Shown here: one piece after another, positions 1-9,020 of the stretch
How the letters are laid out: each line of letters begins with the position of its first letter
Numbering within the stretch: the first letter of the stretch is position 1
From: Halothermothrix sp.
GTDB taxonomy: Bacteria; Bacillota; Halanaerobiia; DY22613
Direction of reading: 5' to 3'
Length of the DNA: 64,000 bases
Assembly (NCBI GenBank): GCA_016841825.1
Contig: JAENYK010000012.1
Span: 1 to 64,000 of the forward strand
Program-made: the position numbers and the translations under genes
Notes under the pieces: generated by a model
The model's database searches: none
Seen by the model: only the letters and a program-made list of their open reading frames with translations
Told to the model about the DNA's origin: nothing

Positions 1-647
1 GGTCCATTCTTTCTAAGATCGTCCTGCTTATCTATTTCAAAATAATAGTTTGTAACATCATAGTAAACAAGGTCAGTTTCCCGTCCATATTGCTCAGTAA
101 CCTTTTCATGAAGATGTTTTTGCAATGCACCAGATATCTTATCAAAATGTGTAAGTGCATCATAAACATCATCAAGCGAGAATTTAAAATTATCAAAGAA
201 CATATCTCTATTTAGTACTGAGGCTCTCTTTGAACCTGGGAATAAAAGTCTAGTATATACAAGCAGACGCATTATTGCATCAGTATTAAAAACAAAGTTT
301 TCGTGTCTGCGTGCATTTTTTAAGAACACATCTATCTCTAGCTCATGATATATCTTACTTAAAATGATATAACCATAGTTTCTACGGTTTTTGTTATTAC
401 GCTCGAGCTGCTTTTCCAGGTCAATAGTGATAGTTATACTCTTTTCCTCTCTACGCTCCTTATCCATCTCTTTAGCTACTTTTTTAAAGTGGGCGATAGG
501 ATCATCATACTCCTTTTGCAATTCATCAAGATAACCAACCTTTTGAATAGTTTTTTGTTTTGATTTTCCTTGATTGTCTCTATAACCCTGTACTATTGAC
601 AAGTAAATCCTACCAGTTTTTTTATTAGGTGTTTGGCGTAGATACAT
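1..647 (-). CDS. IS1634-like (IS4-superfamily) transposase, N-terminal part, cut by window edge
   Basis: Reading the minus strand from an ATG at 647 gives about 215 residues open to the window edge, starting MYLRQTPNKKTGRIYLSIVQ. The order of an RxTxxKxG-type N-terminus, a basic charged linker and a YYDVTNYYFE segment matches IS1634-family DDE transposases; the Asp of that segment would be the first catalytic carboxylate. The other two catalytic residues lie outside the window, so completeness cannot be judged. A good ribosome site (aaggagg) lies just upstream of the ATG. The element stands alone next to the purine genes and shows no functional link to them. Family assignment is from motif memory, not a search. 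Confidence 0.8.
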   Translation of the reverse strand, partial: MYLRQTPNKKTGRIYLSIVQGYRDNQGKSKQKTIQKVGYLDELQKEYDDPIAHFKKVAKEMDKERREEKSITITIDLEKQLERNNKNRRNYGYIILSKIYHELEIDVFLKNARRHENFVFNTDAIMRLLVYTRLLFPGSKRASVLNRDMFFDNFKFSLDDVYDALTHFDKISGALQKHLHEKVTEQYGRETDLVYYDVTNYYFEIDKQDDLRKNG

Positions 648-863
648 ATTAGTAACCTCCTTGCATAATGCTGCAATAATTCTCTACACCTACTATTATA
701 TCATATTACACAGAATTACACAACCCAAAATCGCAAAAATTTGACAAAAAAATTAAGCCTTTAGACTTTGGTTTCATTGGGTTTTAAGTTTGAAAAATTT
801 TTTGAGTGCTTCTGAAGAAACGAATGTTAAAGCTGATTTACTAATTCAGACAGTGATAAAATA
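648..863. other. AT-rich gap between transposase and purD operator
   Basis: No gene is visible. The first part is the transposase leader and presumably one end of the insertion element, whose terminal repeat I could not define with only one end in view. The rest is AT-rich spacer leading to the PurR operator. Confidence 0.5.
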
Positions 864-934
864 CGAACATTATAATAAAATATAGAAATAAAGTTCGCTA
901 TATCGTTGACATAAATCTGCATATTTGATAATAT
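864..934 (+). promoter_or_regulatory. PurR tandem operator and sigma-A promoter of purDE
   Basis: Two facing PurBox cores are seen, CGAAC at 864-868 and GTTCG at 893-897, 24 bp apart and in AT-rich context (tacgaacattataat on the left). A promoter TTGACA (906-911), 17 bp, TAATAT (929-934) follows. Bacillus-type PurR binds such tandem inverted boxes and is released by PRPP. The box is closely repeated before purB, which makes the call stronger. The operator sits just upstream of the -35, consistent with repression of purDE when purines are plentiful. Confidence 0.75.
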
Positions 935-974
935 AGTTAGTGTATTTAGGAAAAGTGTCAAGGGGGGTTAACTT

Positions 975-2246
975 ATGAAGGTTCTAGTAATTGGAAGTGG
1001 TGGGCGTGAACATGGGATTGTCTGGAAGTTGGCTCAAAGCTCACAGATTGAGCAAATTTATTGTGCACCGGGAAATGATGGTCTTGGAATGACTGCCAGA
1101 GTGGTTCCAATAAAGGTAGAAGATCTGGAAGGTTTGCTCAACTGGGCTATCGGACATGAGATAGATTTGACTATTGTAGGACCTGAAGTTCCTTTGAGTC
1201 TGGGAATTGTGGACCTGTTCACTGAGGCAGGTTTGAAGATTTTCGGACCAGATAGATCTGCAGCGATGCTGGAAGGTAGTAAAGCTTTTGCCAAAGATCT
1301 ACTGGACAAATATAATATTCCCACTGCCAGTTATAAAATCTTTACTGATCCTGTTGAAGCCAAAAAATATATTACAGAACAGGGTGTGCCTCTGGTAATT
1401 AAAGCAGATGGTTTGGCTGCGGGTAAAGGTGTTCTGGTAGCAACAGAATTGAATGAGGCTTTACAGGCAGTTGAGGAAATGATGGAGCAGCAGGTCTTTG
1501 GTTCAGCGGGTAGTAGAATTGTTGTCGAAGAGTTTCTTCAGGGTGTGGAGATGTCGCTGCTGGCTTTGACAGATGGACATACAGTTTTGCCGATGACGCC
1601 CGCCCACGATCATAAGACAGTTTTTGATGGAGATCAAGGGCCAAATACAGGTGGTATGGGTGTATTTTCCCCATCTCATCTGGTTGATGAAGAGATGGTG
1701 GAAAAGATTAAAGAGACTATCTTACAACCTACCATAGATGCCTTAAAAGCTGAAGGAATTATTTATAAAGGAGTGCTTTATGCAGGGTTGATGCTGACTG
1801 AAAGTGGTCCAAAAGTTTTGGAATTTAATGTACGATTTGGCGACCCTGAGACCCAGGCGGTTTTACCGCGCCTGGAAAATGATCTGATTGACCTTTGTCT
1901 GGCGGTAGTTGACGAACGGTTGGATGAGATCAGATTAAGCTGGAATCCTCAGAAGGCAGTGACGGTTATTCTGGCTTCCGGTGGCTATCCTCTGGCCTAT
2001 GAAAAGGGTAAAGAGATCAGGGGATTGGATTCAACAGGACAATTGGACACAGAAGATGTAATCATCTTTCATGCCGGAACCCGCTTTGTAGATGGTCAAT
2101 GGCTAACCAATGGTGGGCGAGTGCTGGCTGTTACTGCCCTGGGTAAAGATTTTGCACAGGCACAAAAATTAGCTTATCAGGCTGTAGAACGAATTGAGTT
2201 TGCTAATATGCATTATCGACAAGATATTGGAAGTAAGGCTTTATGA
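975..2246 (+). CDS. purD: Phosphoribosylamine-glycine ligase (GAR synthetase)
   Basis: Cytosolic ATP-grasp enzyme joining glycine to 5-phosphoribosylamine, the second step of purine synthesis. The 423-residue length is normal. The N-terminus MKVLVIGSGGREHG is the family signature, the ATP-grasp part contains KADGLAAGKGV near residue 145, and the segment ARFGDPETQ-like FNVRFGDPETQAV near 285 is typical of the metal and ATP site. The start has an aagggggg ribosome site. It is followed directly by purE. Having purD before purE at the head of a short transcript, instead of after purH, differs from Bacillus; the pathway partners lie 9 kb downstream under a matching operator. Confidence 0.97.
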   Translation: MKVLVIGSGGREHGIVWKLAQSSQIEQIYCAPGNDGLGMTARVVPIKVEDLEGLLNWAIGHEIDLTIVGPEVPLSLGIVDLFTEAGLKIFGPDRSAAMLEGSKAFAKDLLDKYNIPTASYKIFTDPVEAKKYITEQGVPLVIKADGLAAGKGVLVATELNEALQAVEEMMEQQVFGSAGSRIVVEEFLQGVEMSLLALTDGHTVLPMTPAHDHKTVFDGDQGPNTGGMGVFSPSHLVDEEMVEKIKETILQPTIDALKAEGIIYKGVLYAGLMLTESGPKVLEFNVRFGDPETQAVLPRLENDLIDLCLAVVDERLDEIRLSWNPQKAVTVILASGGYPLAYEKGKEIRGLDSTGQLDTEDVIIFHAGTRFVDGQWLTNGGRVLAVTALGKDFAQAQKLAYQAVERIEFANMHYRQDIGSKAL

Positions 2247-2270
2247 ATGAAGACTGAGGAGGAGAATAAT

Positions 2271-2792
2271 ATGGGAAAACCAGTAATTGGTATTGTAATG
2301 GGAAGTGATTCTGATTTAAGTGTAATGAAAGATGCAGCAGTAGTTCTGGGGAAATTGGGGTTAAGTTATGAGATGGTAATTATCTCAGCCCATCGTACAC
2401 CCGAACGTGCTGAAGAGTATGCCCGGACTGCCAGTGAACGGGGAATCAAAGTGATTATTGCCGGAGCAGGTAAAGCTGCACATCTGGCTGGAGTGTTGGC
2501 TGCTTATACACCACTGCCGATAATTGGGATACCTATTCTCACTTCATCTCTGGGCGGTGCTGATTCTCTGTATTCTATGGTACAGATGCCTTCCGGAGTT
2601 CCGGTAGCAGTTGTCGCTCTGAATGGGGCTAAAAATGCTGGTATTCTGGCAGCACAAATGATTGGAACCGGTGACCTTGAAGTTAGAACTCGAATTGCAA
2701 AGTATAAAGAAGATATGAAAGCAGAGGTTAATAAAAAATCTACCCGTTTAGAAGAGATCGGTTATGATGCCTATTTAAAGGAAATAAAATAG
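2271..2792 (+). CDS. purE: 5-(carboxyamino)imidazole ribonucleotide mutase / AIR carboxylase
   Basis: Converts N5-CAIR (or AIR plus CO2) to CAIR in purine synthesis. Motifs GSDSDLSVM (near residue 10), SAHRTPER and QMPSGVPVA are clear. The ATG at 2271 is preferred over an in-frame ATG at 2247 because gaggagg lies eight bases before it and alignment begins MGKPVIGIVMGSD. The residue run AGKAAHLAG differs from the AGGAAHLPG of classical purK-dependent enzymes, and no purK is in the window, so direct carboxylation of AIR is possible but not shown. Transcription should end at the hairpin at 2809. Confidence 0.95.
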   Translation: MGKPVIGIVMGSDSDLSVMKDAAVVLGKLGLSYEMVIISAHRTPERAEEYARTASERGIKVIIAGAGKAAHLAGVLAAYTPLPIIGIPILTSSLGGADSLYSMVQMPSGVPVAVVALNGAKNAGILAAQMIGTGDLEVRTRIAKYKEDMKAEVNKKSTRLEEIGYDAYLKEIK

Positions 2793-2808
2793 TTTGGATT
2801 ATTGCATG

Positions 2809-2837
2809 CCCACCTGAGAAAGGTGGGTTTTGTTTTT
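2809..2837 (+). terminator. Rho-independent terminator after purE
   Basis: Stem CCCACCT (2809-2815) pairs with AGGTGGG (2821-2827), five-base loop, followed by TTTTGTTTTT. Confidence 0.85.
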
Positions 2838-2846
2838 AACTCCGAT

Positions 2847-2917
2847 TTAACATAAACTAAACACGAGGAAACATTTAGGAAATTTGTTGATAACAATAGT
2901 GTGCTATGCTGTATATG
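2847..2917 (+). promoter_or_regulatory. Candidate Pho box and promoter of pstSCA
   Basis: Direct repeats TTAACA (2847), TAAACA (2858), GAAACA (2868) and ATAACA (2890) fall in one helical phase at 11, 10 and 22 bp steps. PhoP of Bacillus binds TT(A/T)ACA repeats spaced about 11 bp, so this fits a phosphate-starvation activator site. A -10-like TATGCT or TATATG lies at 2905-2917 and no convincing -35 is present, as expected for an activated promoter. The regulator could be the two-component system at 23366-25464; that link is inference. Confidence 0.55.
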
Positions 2918-2949
2918 TCAAATAAATATTACTGAGGAGGTAATACAAT

Positions 2950-3774
2950 ATGTTTAAAGCGAAAAATTTTGTGATTATGGCATTAGTAGCAGTAGCAATT
3001 CTGATGACAGTGGGAAGTGTTTTGGCCAATGAGTCGATTATAATTCAGGGTTCTACCACAGTTTTACCAATTGCTCAAAGAGCAGCAGAAGTTTTTATGG
3101 AAAATAACTCAGATGTGGACATCTCTGTAAGAGGTGGCGGTTCTGGTGCAGGTATTGCTGCTTTAATCGACGATGCTTGCGATATTGCAGATGCTTCTCG
3201 TTTTATCAAAGATAGTGAAGTAAAAACTGCTGTAGACAAAGGAATTTATCCGGTTCCTCATAGAGTAGCTATGGATGGTATCGCAATTATAATTAACCCT
3301 TCTAATAAAGTGAATAAATTGACTTTAGAACAAATTAGAGATATTTATACTGGTAAGATTACTAACTGGAATCAGGTTGGTGGAGCTAACAAACCAATCG
3401 TTATTATCTCCCGTGACTCTAGTTCAGGTACTTTTGAAGTATTCGGTGAACTGGTTCTGGAAGGTGAGAAAGTTGTTCAATCCGCTCTGTTACAGGCTTC
3501 TAACGGTGCAGTTGCAGGCGTAGTTGCAGAGACTGATGGTGCTATTGGTTATATCGGTTTAGGTTACTTATCTAATGGTGTTAAAGCAGTTGAAATTAAT
3601 GGTATTTTACCATCTGTTGAAACTGTTCAAAATGGTACCTGGCCAGTTGCCCGTCCTCTGTTCATGTTCACTGATGGATGGCCAGAAGGTGCAGCTAAGA
3701 GTTTCATTAACTTCTTACTAAGCACAGCTGGACAAGAGATTGTTTCAGAATTGGGTTTTGTACCTTTATATTAA
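2950..3774 (+). CDS. pstS: Phosphate ABC transporter substrate-binding protein
   Basis: Extracytoplasmic phosphate receptor of the high-affinity Pst system. A hydrophobic signal (residues 1-27) ends in SVLA before NES; the mature part opens with IQGSTTVLPIAQ, the phosphate-binding loop of PstS, and RDSSSGT near residue 158 completes the site. Length 274 is usual. No lipobox cysteine is present, unlike most monoderm Firmicute PstS proteins, which suggests a periplasm and an outer membrane. A strong taggaggta-like ribosome site (gaggagg) precedes the ATG. It is followed by an intercistronic hairpin and then pstC and pstA. Confidence 0.95.
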   Translation: MFKAKNFVIMALVAVAILMTVGSVLANESIIIQGSTTVLPIAQRAAEVFMENNSDVDISVRGGGSGAGIAALIDDACDIADASRFIKDSEVKTAVDKGIYPVPHRVAMDGIAIIINPSNKVNKLTLEQIRDIYTGKITNWNQVGGANKPIVIISRDSSSGTFEVFGELVLEGEKVVQSALLQASNGAVAGVVAETDGAIGYIGLGYLSNGVKAVEINGILPSVETVQNGTWPVARPLFMFTDGWPEGAAKSFINFLLSTAGQEIVSELGFVPLY

Positions 3775-3827
3775 TTCGGAAACAATTACTTAACAATAAC
3801 TAAAGCCTAATCCTGGTTCATGTAAAA

Positions 3828-3857
3828 GGTAGGGAGGTTTAAACGACCTCCCTATCC
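3828..3857 (+). terminator. Intercistronic hairpin between pstS and pstC
   Basis: GGTAGGGAGGT (3828-3838) pairs with ACCTCCCTATCC (3846-3857) with one bulge; a short T-run follows only after CCCTA. It probably acts as a partial terminator or 3'-end stabiliser that keeps pstS mRNA more abundant than pstCA, as seen in other pst operons. Confidence 0.6.
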
Positions 3858-3893
3858 CCCTATTTTTTCCCAAAAAGAAGGGAGTGGAGGATA

Positions 3894-4778
3894 TTGAATT
3901 GGAGAAATAAAGAAAAATTTATTCATGGAATTCTTTTTATTTTTGCTATCTCATCTATTATTTTTCTCACAGGAATCGTAATAGTTTTATTTAAAGAAGG
4001 CCTACCTATTTTTCACAGGATAGGCTTGTTGGATTTTATCCTTGGAAAAGAATGGTATCCAACCTATGATCCACCCGATTTTGGTATTTATCCACTGATT
4101 ATGTCATCGCTGTTGGTTACCTTTGGTGCGATGGTTATTGCTGTACCTGTGGGTATATCATCAGCTATCTTTATTTCATATATTTTGCCAGCTAAATATA
4201 AAAATTTTGTTAAACCAATAATTGAGATGTTGGCAGGAGTACCATCAGTTATTTATGGTTTATTTGGGATGAAAGTTCTGGGACCATTTTTGGCAGACAA
4301 GTTAAATCTACCAACTGGTCTGATAGCTCTAAATGCTGCCATTATGTTGGGAATTATGGCCTTACCGACAATAGTTAGTATTGCCGAGGATGCTTTAAGT
4401 TCGGTTCCCCGTAGTTTTCGGGATGCTTCTCTGGCGCTGGGTGGAACTATGTGGGAGACAATTATGAAGGTAAATTTACCAATTGCTACATCCGGGGTTA
4501 CTACAGCAGTAATTCTGGGAATGGGCCGGGCTATTGGAGAAACGATGACTGTTCTGATGGTTGCGGGTGGTGCTTCAATGGTTCCAAAATCTTTCCTGCT
4601 TCCGGTAAGACCGATGACTGCAACGATTGCTGCTGAGATGGGAGAAGCAGCTATTGGAAGTCCGCATTATCATGCTCTTTTCGGAATAGGTATCATTCTC
4701 TTTATTATAACTTTGATGTTCAATATTCTGGCTGACGTAGCTTCACAGAGTTTTAAGAAGAAGGTGAGTGCGCGATGA
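3894..4778 (+). CDS. pstC: Phosphate ABC transporter permease PstC
   Basis: Inner-membrane permease subunit of the Pst importer, 294 residues with about six hydrophobic segments. The ABC-interaction loop reads ALSSVPRSFRDASLALGGT near residue 170, followed by the GMGRAIGETMTVLMVAGG stretch typical of PstC. A TTG start at 3894 is used, preceded by aagggagtggagg; no ATG fits the family N-terminus. The stop overlaps the pstA start by four bases, so translation is coupled. The ATPase gene pstB that should energise the pair is not present in this window. Confidence 0.95.
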   Translation: MNWRNKEKFIHGILFIFAISSIIFLTGIVIVLFKEGLPIFHRIGLLDFILGKEWYPTYDPPDFGIYPLIMSSLLVTFGAMVIAVPVGISSAIFISYILPAKYKNFVKPIIEMLAGVPSVIYGLFGMKVLGPFLADKLNLPTGLIALNAAIMLGIMALPTIVSIAEDALSSVPRSFRDASLALGGTMWETIMKVNLPIATSGVTTAVILGMGRAIGETMTVLMVAGGASMVPKSFLLPVRPMTATIAAEMGEAAIGSPHYHALFGIGIILFIITLMFNILADVASQSFKKKVSAR

Positions 4779-5644
4779 GTAGAACAGTTAGTAAACGTCA
4801 TAGGAAACAAAAGATTGCTTTTACGATACTTGGTCTGGGATTGGTGTTATTGTTGGTATTTCTATTGTTAATGTTCTACTTTATCTTAAGTAAAGGTTTG
4901 AAAGTAATTAGCTGGGAGTTTATTACTCAAAAGCCCAGGAATGGCATGACTGAAGGTGGTATCTTACCGGCTATTCTGGGAACGTTGTATCTAACATTGG
5001 GTGCTGTTTTGTTGGCAACTCCCCTGGGGGTGTTGACGGCTATTTATTTAACTGAATATGCGAAAAAAGGTAAGATCATTCGAATTATTCGCATCGGGGT
5101 TAATAATCTGGCAGGGGTACCGTCAGTCGTTTTTGGTTTGTTTGGTCTGGGTATTTTTGTAAAATATTTTGGTCTGGGTGTTTCTATCTTCTCGGGGGCG
5201 TTAACCTTATCTATTGTTATTTTACCAACAATCGTTCGGGCATCAGAAGAAGCAATTATTTCTGTACCTGATGAGTACCGAAAAGCTTCGCTGGCTCTGG
5301 GAGCGACCAGATGGCAGACGGTCAAGAATGTCGTTTTACCCGCTGCAACCCCGGGAATTTTGACTGGTTGTATTTTGGGAATTGGGCGGGTTGCGGGAGA
5401 GACCGCTCCAATTTTATTTACAGCAGTAACTTTCTTTTCAATGCGGCTGCCCAATTCTATATTTGATGAAACTATGGCATTACCTTTCCATATCTATGCT
5501 CTGGTATCAGAAGGGACTTTTCCCGCCAAACAGATACCTATCGCCTATGGAACAGCCGTAGTATTATTAACGATGGTATTGTTAATCAATTTGGTTGCCA
5601 TCACTTTGAGAATTAGATATGGAGATAAAACGAAACATCAATAG
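4775..5644 (+). CDS. pstA: Phosphate ABC transporter permease PstA
   Basis: Second permease subunit, 289 residues and about six membrane segments. Characteristic segments are GGILPAILGTLYLTLGAVLL, the cytoplasmic loop VPDEYRKASLALGATRWQT (ABC contact), and GIGRVAGETAPILFTA. It starts inside the last codon of pstC (ATGA overlap). It is immediately followed by a terminator and not by pstB or phoU as in the usual pstSCAB-phoU order, so the ATPase must be encoded elsewhere or the transporter is incomplete. Confidence 0.95.
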   Translation: MSRTVSKRHRKQKIAFTILGLGLVLLLVFLLLMFYFILSKGLKVISWEFITQKPRNGMTEGGILPAILGTLYLTLGAVLLATPLGVLTAIYLTEYAKKGKIIRIIRIGVNNLAGVPSVVFGLFGLGIFVKYFGLGVSIFSGALTLSIVILPTIVRASEEAIISVPDEYRKASLALGATRWQTVKNVVLPAATPGILTGCILGIGRVAGETAPILFTAVTFFSMRLPNSIFDETMALPFHIYALVSEGTFPAKQIPIAYGTAVVLLTMVLLINLVAITLRIRYGDKTKHQ

Positions 5645-5668
5645 CTCATCTGCGGATGGGCTATTTTA
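5641..5668 (+). terminator. Terminator after pstA
   Basis: ATAGCTCATC (5641-5650) pairs with GATGGGCTAT (5655-5664), one G-U pair, then TTTTACTT. It overlaps the pstA stop codon, so the operon clearly ends without pstB. Confidence 0.8.
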
Positions 5669-5797
5669 CTTGTGTATTGAAAAATGTGGTAAAAAAGATA
5701 AGTAAGCAAAATACAGTTTGTATATGTAAAATATCAGGTATATCAAAGTATAATATAAGCTGTTAGAGTGTACAAGTCTTATGACGGGAGGATCATC

Positions 5798-7876
5798 ATG
5801 GAGAATAAGTTAACTGAGTTTTTTGGTGGCAAGGGAGTGAAGAAAAAAGTTTTTTTGGGCAAGAAACTTGTAATGAATTTAAAATCTAGTCTAACAGTAA
5901 AGGTGTCGGCAATTATCGGAATAATTATTCTCCTCTCATTTATTACAATTGGGTATGTGATAAACTTGTCAATTGCTGAAAAGTTAACTGAGTCTACTAA
6001 CAAAAGAACTCTGGAAGTTGCAAGTATTTTGGAAAAAGAGATTAGCTCATTTTTAACAGATGCGGAAAAGATTCTGGAGAGAATATCAAAAAACTATGGT
6101 TTGAGATCTAATAACCAGATCAGTATTGTTGCCAGTAGTATGTTTGAAGAAGAATTGGGCCAGTCTTCTTTTTTTGATGCGCTCTTTTTTGTGCCGATTT
6201 CGGAGAAAATTATTCTTAAACCGTCTATTCGCTTGCCCGAGGATTATGATCCGCAAAGTGAGGAATGGTACCAAAAATCAGCTATGGAGACTCAGGATGA
6301 GGTCAAAATAATCTGGACAAAAGCACATCCTGATTGGTCTGGAGAAAAGTCTACGATTACCCTGACAATACCGGTTTACGATTATAGTGGTAGTTTTATG
6401 GGGGTTCTGGGGGCGAATATTTCTTTAGAGGGATTGTCCAGAATTGTGAATTGGAAGGTGGGGGAACAGGGGTTTGTTCTGGTAGTAGACCAGGCAGGAC
6501 AGGTTATTGCCCATCGGGAAAATGAATTGGTAGATCAAAGATTCAATCTTAGTGATGTGTTGGATATTCAGGGGATCATCTCCGGACAAATTAACCATAC
6601 TCAATATGAGTATGATCGGGAGACTAATTTAGTCTCTGGAGTACCACTTTCAGCTTTGGGAGGAGCAGTATTGGCTCAAATGCCTATGAAGGAAGCTTAC
6701 GCCGCACAAAAATTGGTTCAGCAGCAATTTGTTATTATGGGATTGGTTGTTTTGGTATTGACGTCTCTGGTAATTCTGGTGATTATAAATCTATATATCT
6801 TACTGCCAATCAAAAAAATGAGTAATGATATGGAACATGTGGCTGAAGGTCATTTAAATATAGAGGTAAAAGTAAAGCGAACCGATGAGATAGGTCATCT
6901 GGGTAATAGTTTTAATAAAATGATTCATCACCTGAGAGAAATGATTTTACGTATAGATAAAGCTGCCAGTCAGGTTGAGAGTTCCTCCAGTACAATGACC
7001 GCTCATTCTCAACAGGTAGGGGGAGTATCAGAGCAGATTACGAATTCAATCCAGCAGGTAGCTACTGGGGCCGATGATCAGGTTGTTAATGTGGAGAAAG
7101 TAAATGAAAGAATTCGCTTACTCGTTCAGGTTCTGGACAAATTATTTAATTTTAATCAAATGGAGAAAAAGCTGGCTGTAGAGATGGAAAAAGCCGCAGT
7201 CGATGGTAGATTTGAGATGGAGAAAGTCAGTAACCAAATGGTAGAAATCAAAAGTTCTATTGATGAGGTCGCTCAGGGGATTGAAAATTTCCAGACTATC
7301 TCAGAAGAGATTAATGGTTTTGTGGAAGTCATAAACAATATAAGTACCCAGACGAATTTATTGGCTCTTAATGCGGCAATTGAAGCTGCCAGAGCCGGTG
7401 ATGCAGGTAGGGGATTTAGTGTAGTAGCAGAAGAAATAAGAAATCTGGCGGAAGAGGCAGCACATTCAACAGAGAAGATTAGAAAGTTGATCACAGAGAT
7501 CAATAATGAGACTGATAAAGCTACGAAAAAAATGGCTCAGGGAACAAAAGAGATAGAGAGTGGTGAGATGGTAGTCTCTTCAGCTGACTTAAGTTTTAAA
7601 AATATCAGTGGGGCAATTACTCAGGTCAGGGAAGGTATCGAAAAATCGAGTGAACTGGTCAATGATGCATATGGTAGTAGCAAAGAGATTATGGAAAGTG
7701 TAGAGAGTATTGCCAGTATTTCGGAACAGACATCTGCCAGTGCAGAGGAAGTGGCTGCAGCCAGTGAAGAACAGAATGAGGCTGTGGAAAGAATAATCGC
7801 TCTGGCTGAGAATTTGAGAGAGATGTCTGAAGGATTAAATCAGTTAATTAAGAGATTTAGGGTAGAATTAGGATAA
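5798..7876 (+). CDS. Methyl-accepting chemotaxis protein with Cache sensor domain
   Basis: Membrane chemoreceptor, about 692 residues. A cytoplasmic lead of about 40 residues precedes the first membrane segment ([15 protein letters not shown] region); an extracytoplasmic dCache-like domain of some 250 residues follows with WYQKSA and [12 protein letters not shown] segments; a second membrane helix lies near residue 315; then HAMP and the coiled-coil signalling domain with the hairpin tip containing [21 protein letters not shown]. The ATG at 5798 has gggagg six bases upstream and is preferred over one at 5768. It is monocistronic, between two terminators. The ligand cannot be told from sequence; amino-acid binding is common in the family. 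Confidence 0.92.
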   Translation: MENKLTEFFGGKGVKKKVFLGKKLVMNLKSSLTVKVSAIIGIIILLSFITIGYVINLSIAEKLTESTNKRTLEVASILEKEISSFLTDAEKILERISKNYGLRSNNQISIVASSMFEEELGQSSFFDALFFVPISEKIILKPSIRLPEDYDPQSEEWYQKSAMETQDEVKIIWTKAHPDWSGEKSTITLTIPVYDYSGSFMGVLGANISLEGLSRIVNWKVGEQGFVLVVDQAGQVIAHRENELVDQRFNLSDVLDIQGIISGQINHTQYEYDRETNLVSGVPLSALGGAVLAQMPMKEAYAAQKLVQQQFVIMGLVVLVLTSLVILVIINLYILLPIKKMSNDMEHVAEGHLNIEVKVKRTDEIGHLGNSFNKMIHHLREMILRIDKAASQVESSSSTMTAHSQQVGGVSEQITNSIQQVATGADDQVVNVEKVNERIRLLVQVLDKLFNFNQMEKKLAVEMEKAAVDGRFEMEKVSNQMVEIKSSIDEVAQGIENFQTISEEINGFVEVINNISTQTNLLALNAAIEAARAGDAGRGFSVVAEEIRNLAEEAAHSTEKIRKLITEINNETDKATKKMAQGTKEIESGEMVVSSADLSFKNISGAITQVREGIEKSSELVNDAYGSSKEIMESVESIASISEQTSASAEEVAAASEEQNEAVERIIALAENLREMSEGLNQLIKRFRVELG

Positions 7877-7919
7877 GTTCTATCTGAAGTATTAGAAAAA
7901 TATGGGATGAGGTATCCAG

Positions 7920-7950
7920 AGAGTTGTTGACCCGGTGCAGCAACTCTTTT
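7920..7950 (+). terminator. Terminator after the chemoreceptor gene
   Basis: AGAGTTGTTG (7920-7929) pairs with CAGCAACTCT (7938-7947), then TTTATATTAT. Confidence 0.8.
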
Positions 7951-8021
7951 ATATTATGTAAACACATTTCGCCAGTAATCTGGCATAACATATATAAATG
8001 ATAATATTGGAGGTATGAGAG

Positions 8022-8927
8022 ATGAGGTATAAGGAAGCGACCCTGGCACTGGGAGGTGGGGGACTCAAGGGTGCAGCACATATCGGGGTGCTTAAGGTTT
8101 TTGAAGAAGAAAGATTGCCCATTGGGTCTATCGCGGGTAGTAGTGCAGGAGCGTTAGTGGGAGCCTGGTATGGAGTGGGTTATTCGGCAAGTGAACTTAA
8201 ACAACTTGTTCTCGGTTATGTTGATAATCCACCTCTGGATTTGCGAATCAAGCCTTTAAGAGCGATGTGGACTATTTTGACTACTCTGTTTAATATGCTG
8301 AGGATTGGCTATCTACCAACTGAAAGGGCTTTGATATTGGGTAAAAGATTGGATGAATATCTCTATAATTTTTTTGGAGGAATCAGTTTTGATGATCTGC
8401 GACTGCCATTAATGATTACTGCTGTGGAATTGCAGAGTGGTCGATTGCAGGTTTTTACTAATCAAGAGACAGCTAAAAAACTTAAAAATATTCATGATAT
8501 AGACGTACATGCAGACTGTGATCTGGCTATGGCTGTACGGGCCAGTATAGCCATTCCCGCTATTTTCGAACCTGTTAATTATAAAGGAATGATTCTGGTA
8601 GATGGTGGAGTCAAAGATCTGGTTCCGGTAGATATTTTGCGCTTTGCAGATTGTGCGAATATTATCGGGGTGGATCTGGGAACGTCTAATCAACCTGATG
8701 ATCAGTTGGATGATCTGCTGGCGATTATTATGCAGACTATTGAGGTTATGGGTGAAGAATTAGCCGATATGATTCTGGAACGGTATGCTGATCTGGTCCT
8801 CCGTCCAAAGGTTGATGGAATAAGGCTGACAGATTTTCATCGTCTGGCAGAGGTGTATGAACGGGGATATAGGGAAGCTCAGCGGAAGCTAAATGCAATC
8901 AAGATGTTATTGAAGGGAAGATGGTAA
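8022..8927 (+). CDS. Patatin-like phospholipase (RssA/YchK type)
   Basis: Serine lipid acyl hydrolase of the patatin fold, 301 residues. The oxyanion loop GGGGLKGAAHIGV begins near residue 11, the nucleophile elbow is GSSAG with Ser41, and the partner aspartate of the Ser-Asp dyad is Asp194 in VDGG. There is no signal peptide, so it should be cytosolic or membrane-peripheral. It probably acts on phospholipid or acyl-protein substrates; bacterial members of this short class are poorly defined. An aggtatgaga leader gives the ribosome site. It is a single gene facing nrdJ across a bidirectional terminator. Confidence 0.9.
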   Translation: MRYKEATLALGGGGLKGAAHIGVLKVFEEERLPIGSIAGSSAGALVGAWYGVGYSASELKQLVLGYVDNPPLDLRIKPLRAMWTILTTLFNMLRIGYLPTERALILGKRLDEYLYNFFGGISFDDLRLPLMITAVELQSGRLQVFTNQETAKKLKNIHDIDVHADCDLAMAVRASIAIPAIFEPVNYKGMILVDGGVKDLVPVDILRFADCANIIGVDLGTSNQPDDQLDDLLAIIMQTIEVMGEELADMILERYADLVLRPKVDGIRLTDFHRLAEVYERGYREAQRKLNAIKMLLKGRW

Positions 8928-8976
8928 AATAGTATTTGCAAATGTGTTGATTATATACCGGGAGCATATTTATAAG

Positions 8977-9001
8977 AAAAAGAGCCAACCTGGCTCTTTT
9001 T
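8977..9001. terminator. Bidirectional terminator between patatin gene and nrdJ
   Basis: AAAAAGAGCCA (8977-8987) pairs perfectly with TGGCTCTTTTT (8991-9001) around a three-base loop; the A and T runs serve both converging genes. Confidence 0.85.
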
Positions 9002-9020
9002 CGGCGAACAAAAGTGTTAG

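Noticed and set aside
5044-5454. Minus-strand frame opposite pstA
   Set aside because: Antisense of a conserved permease; composition follows the sense gene's codon pattern.
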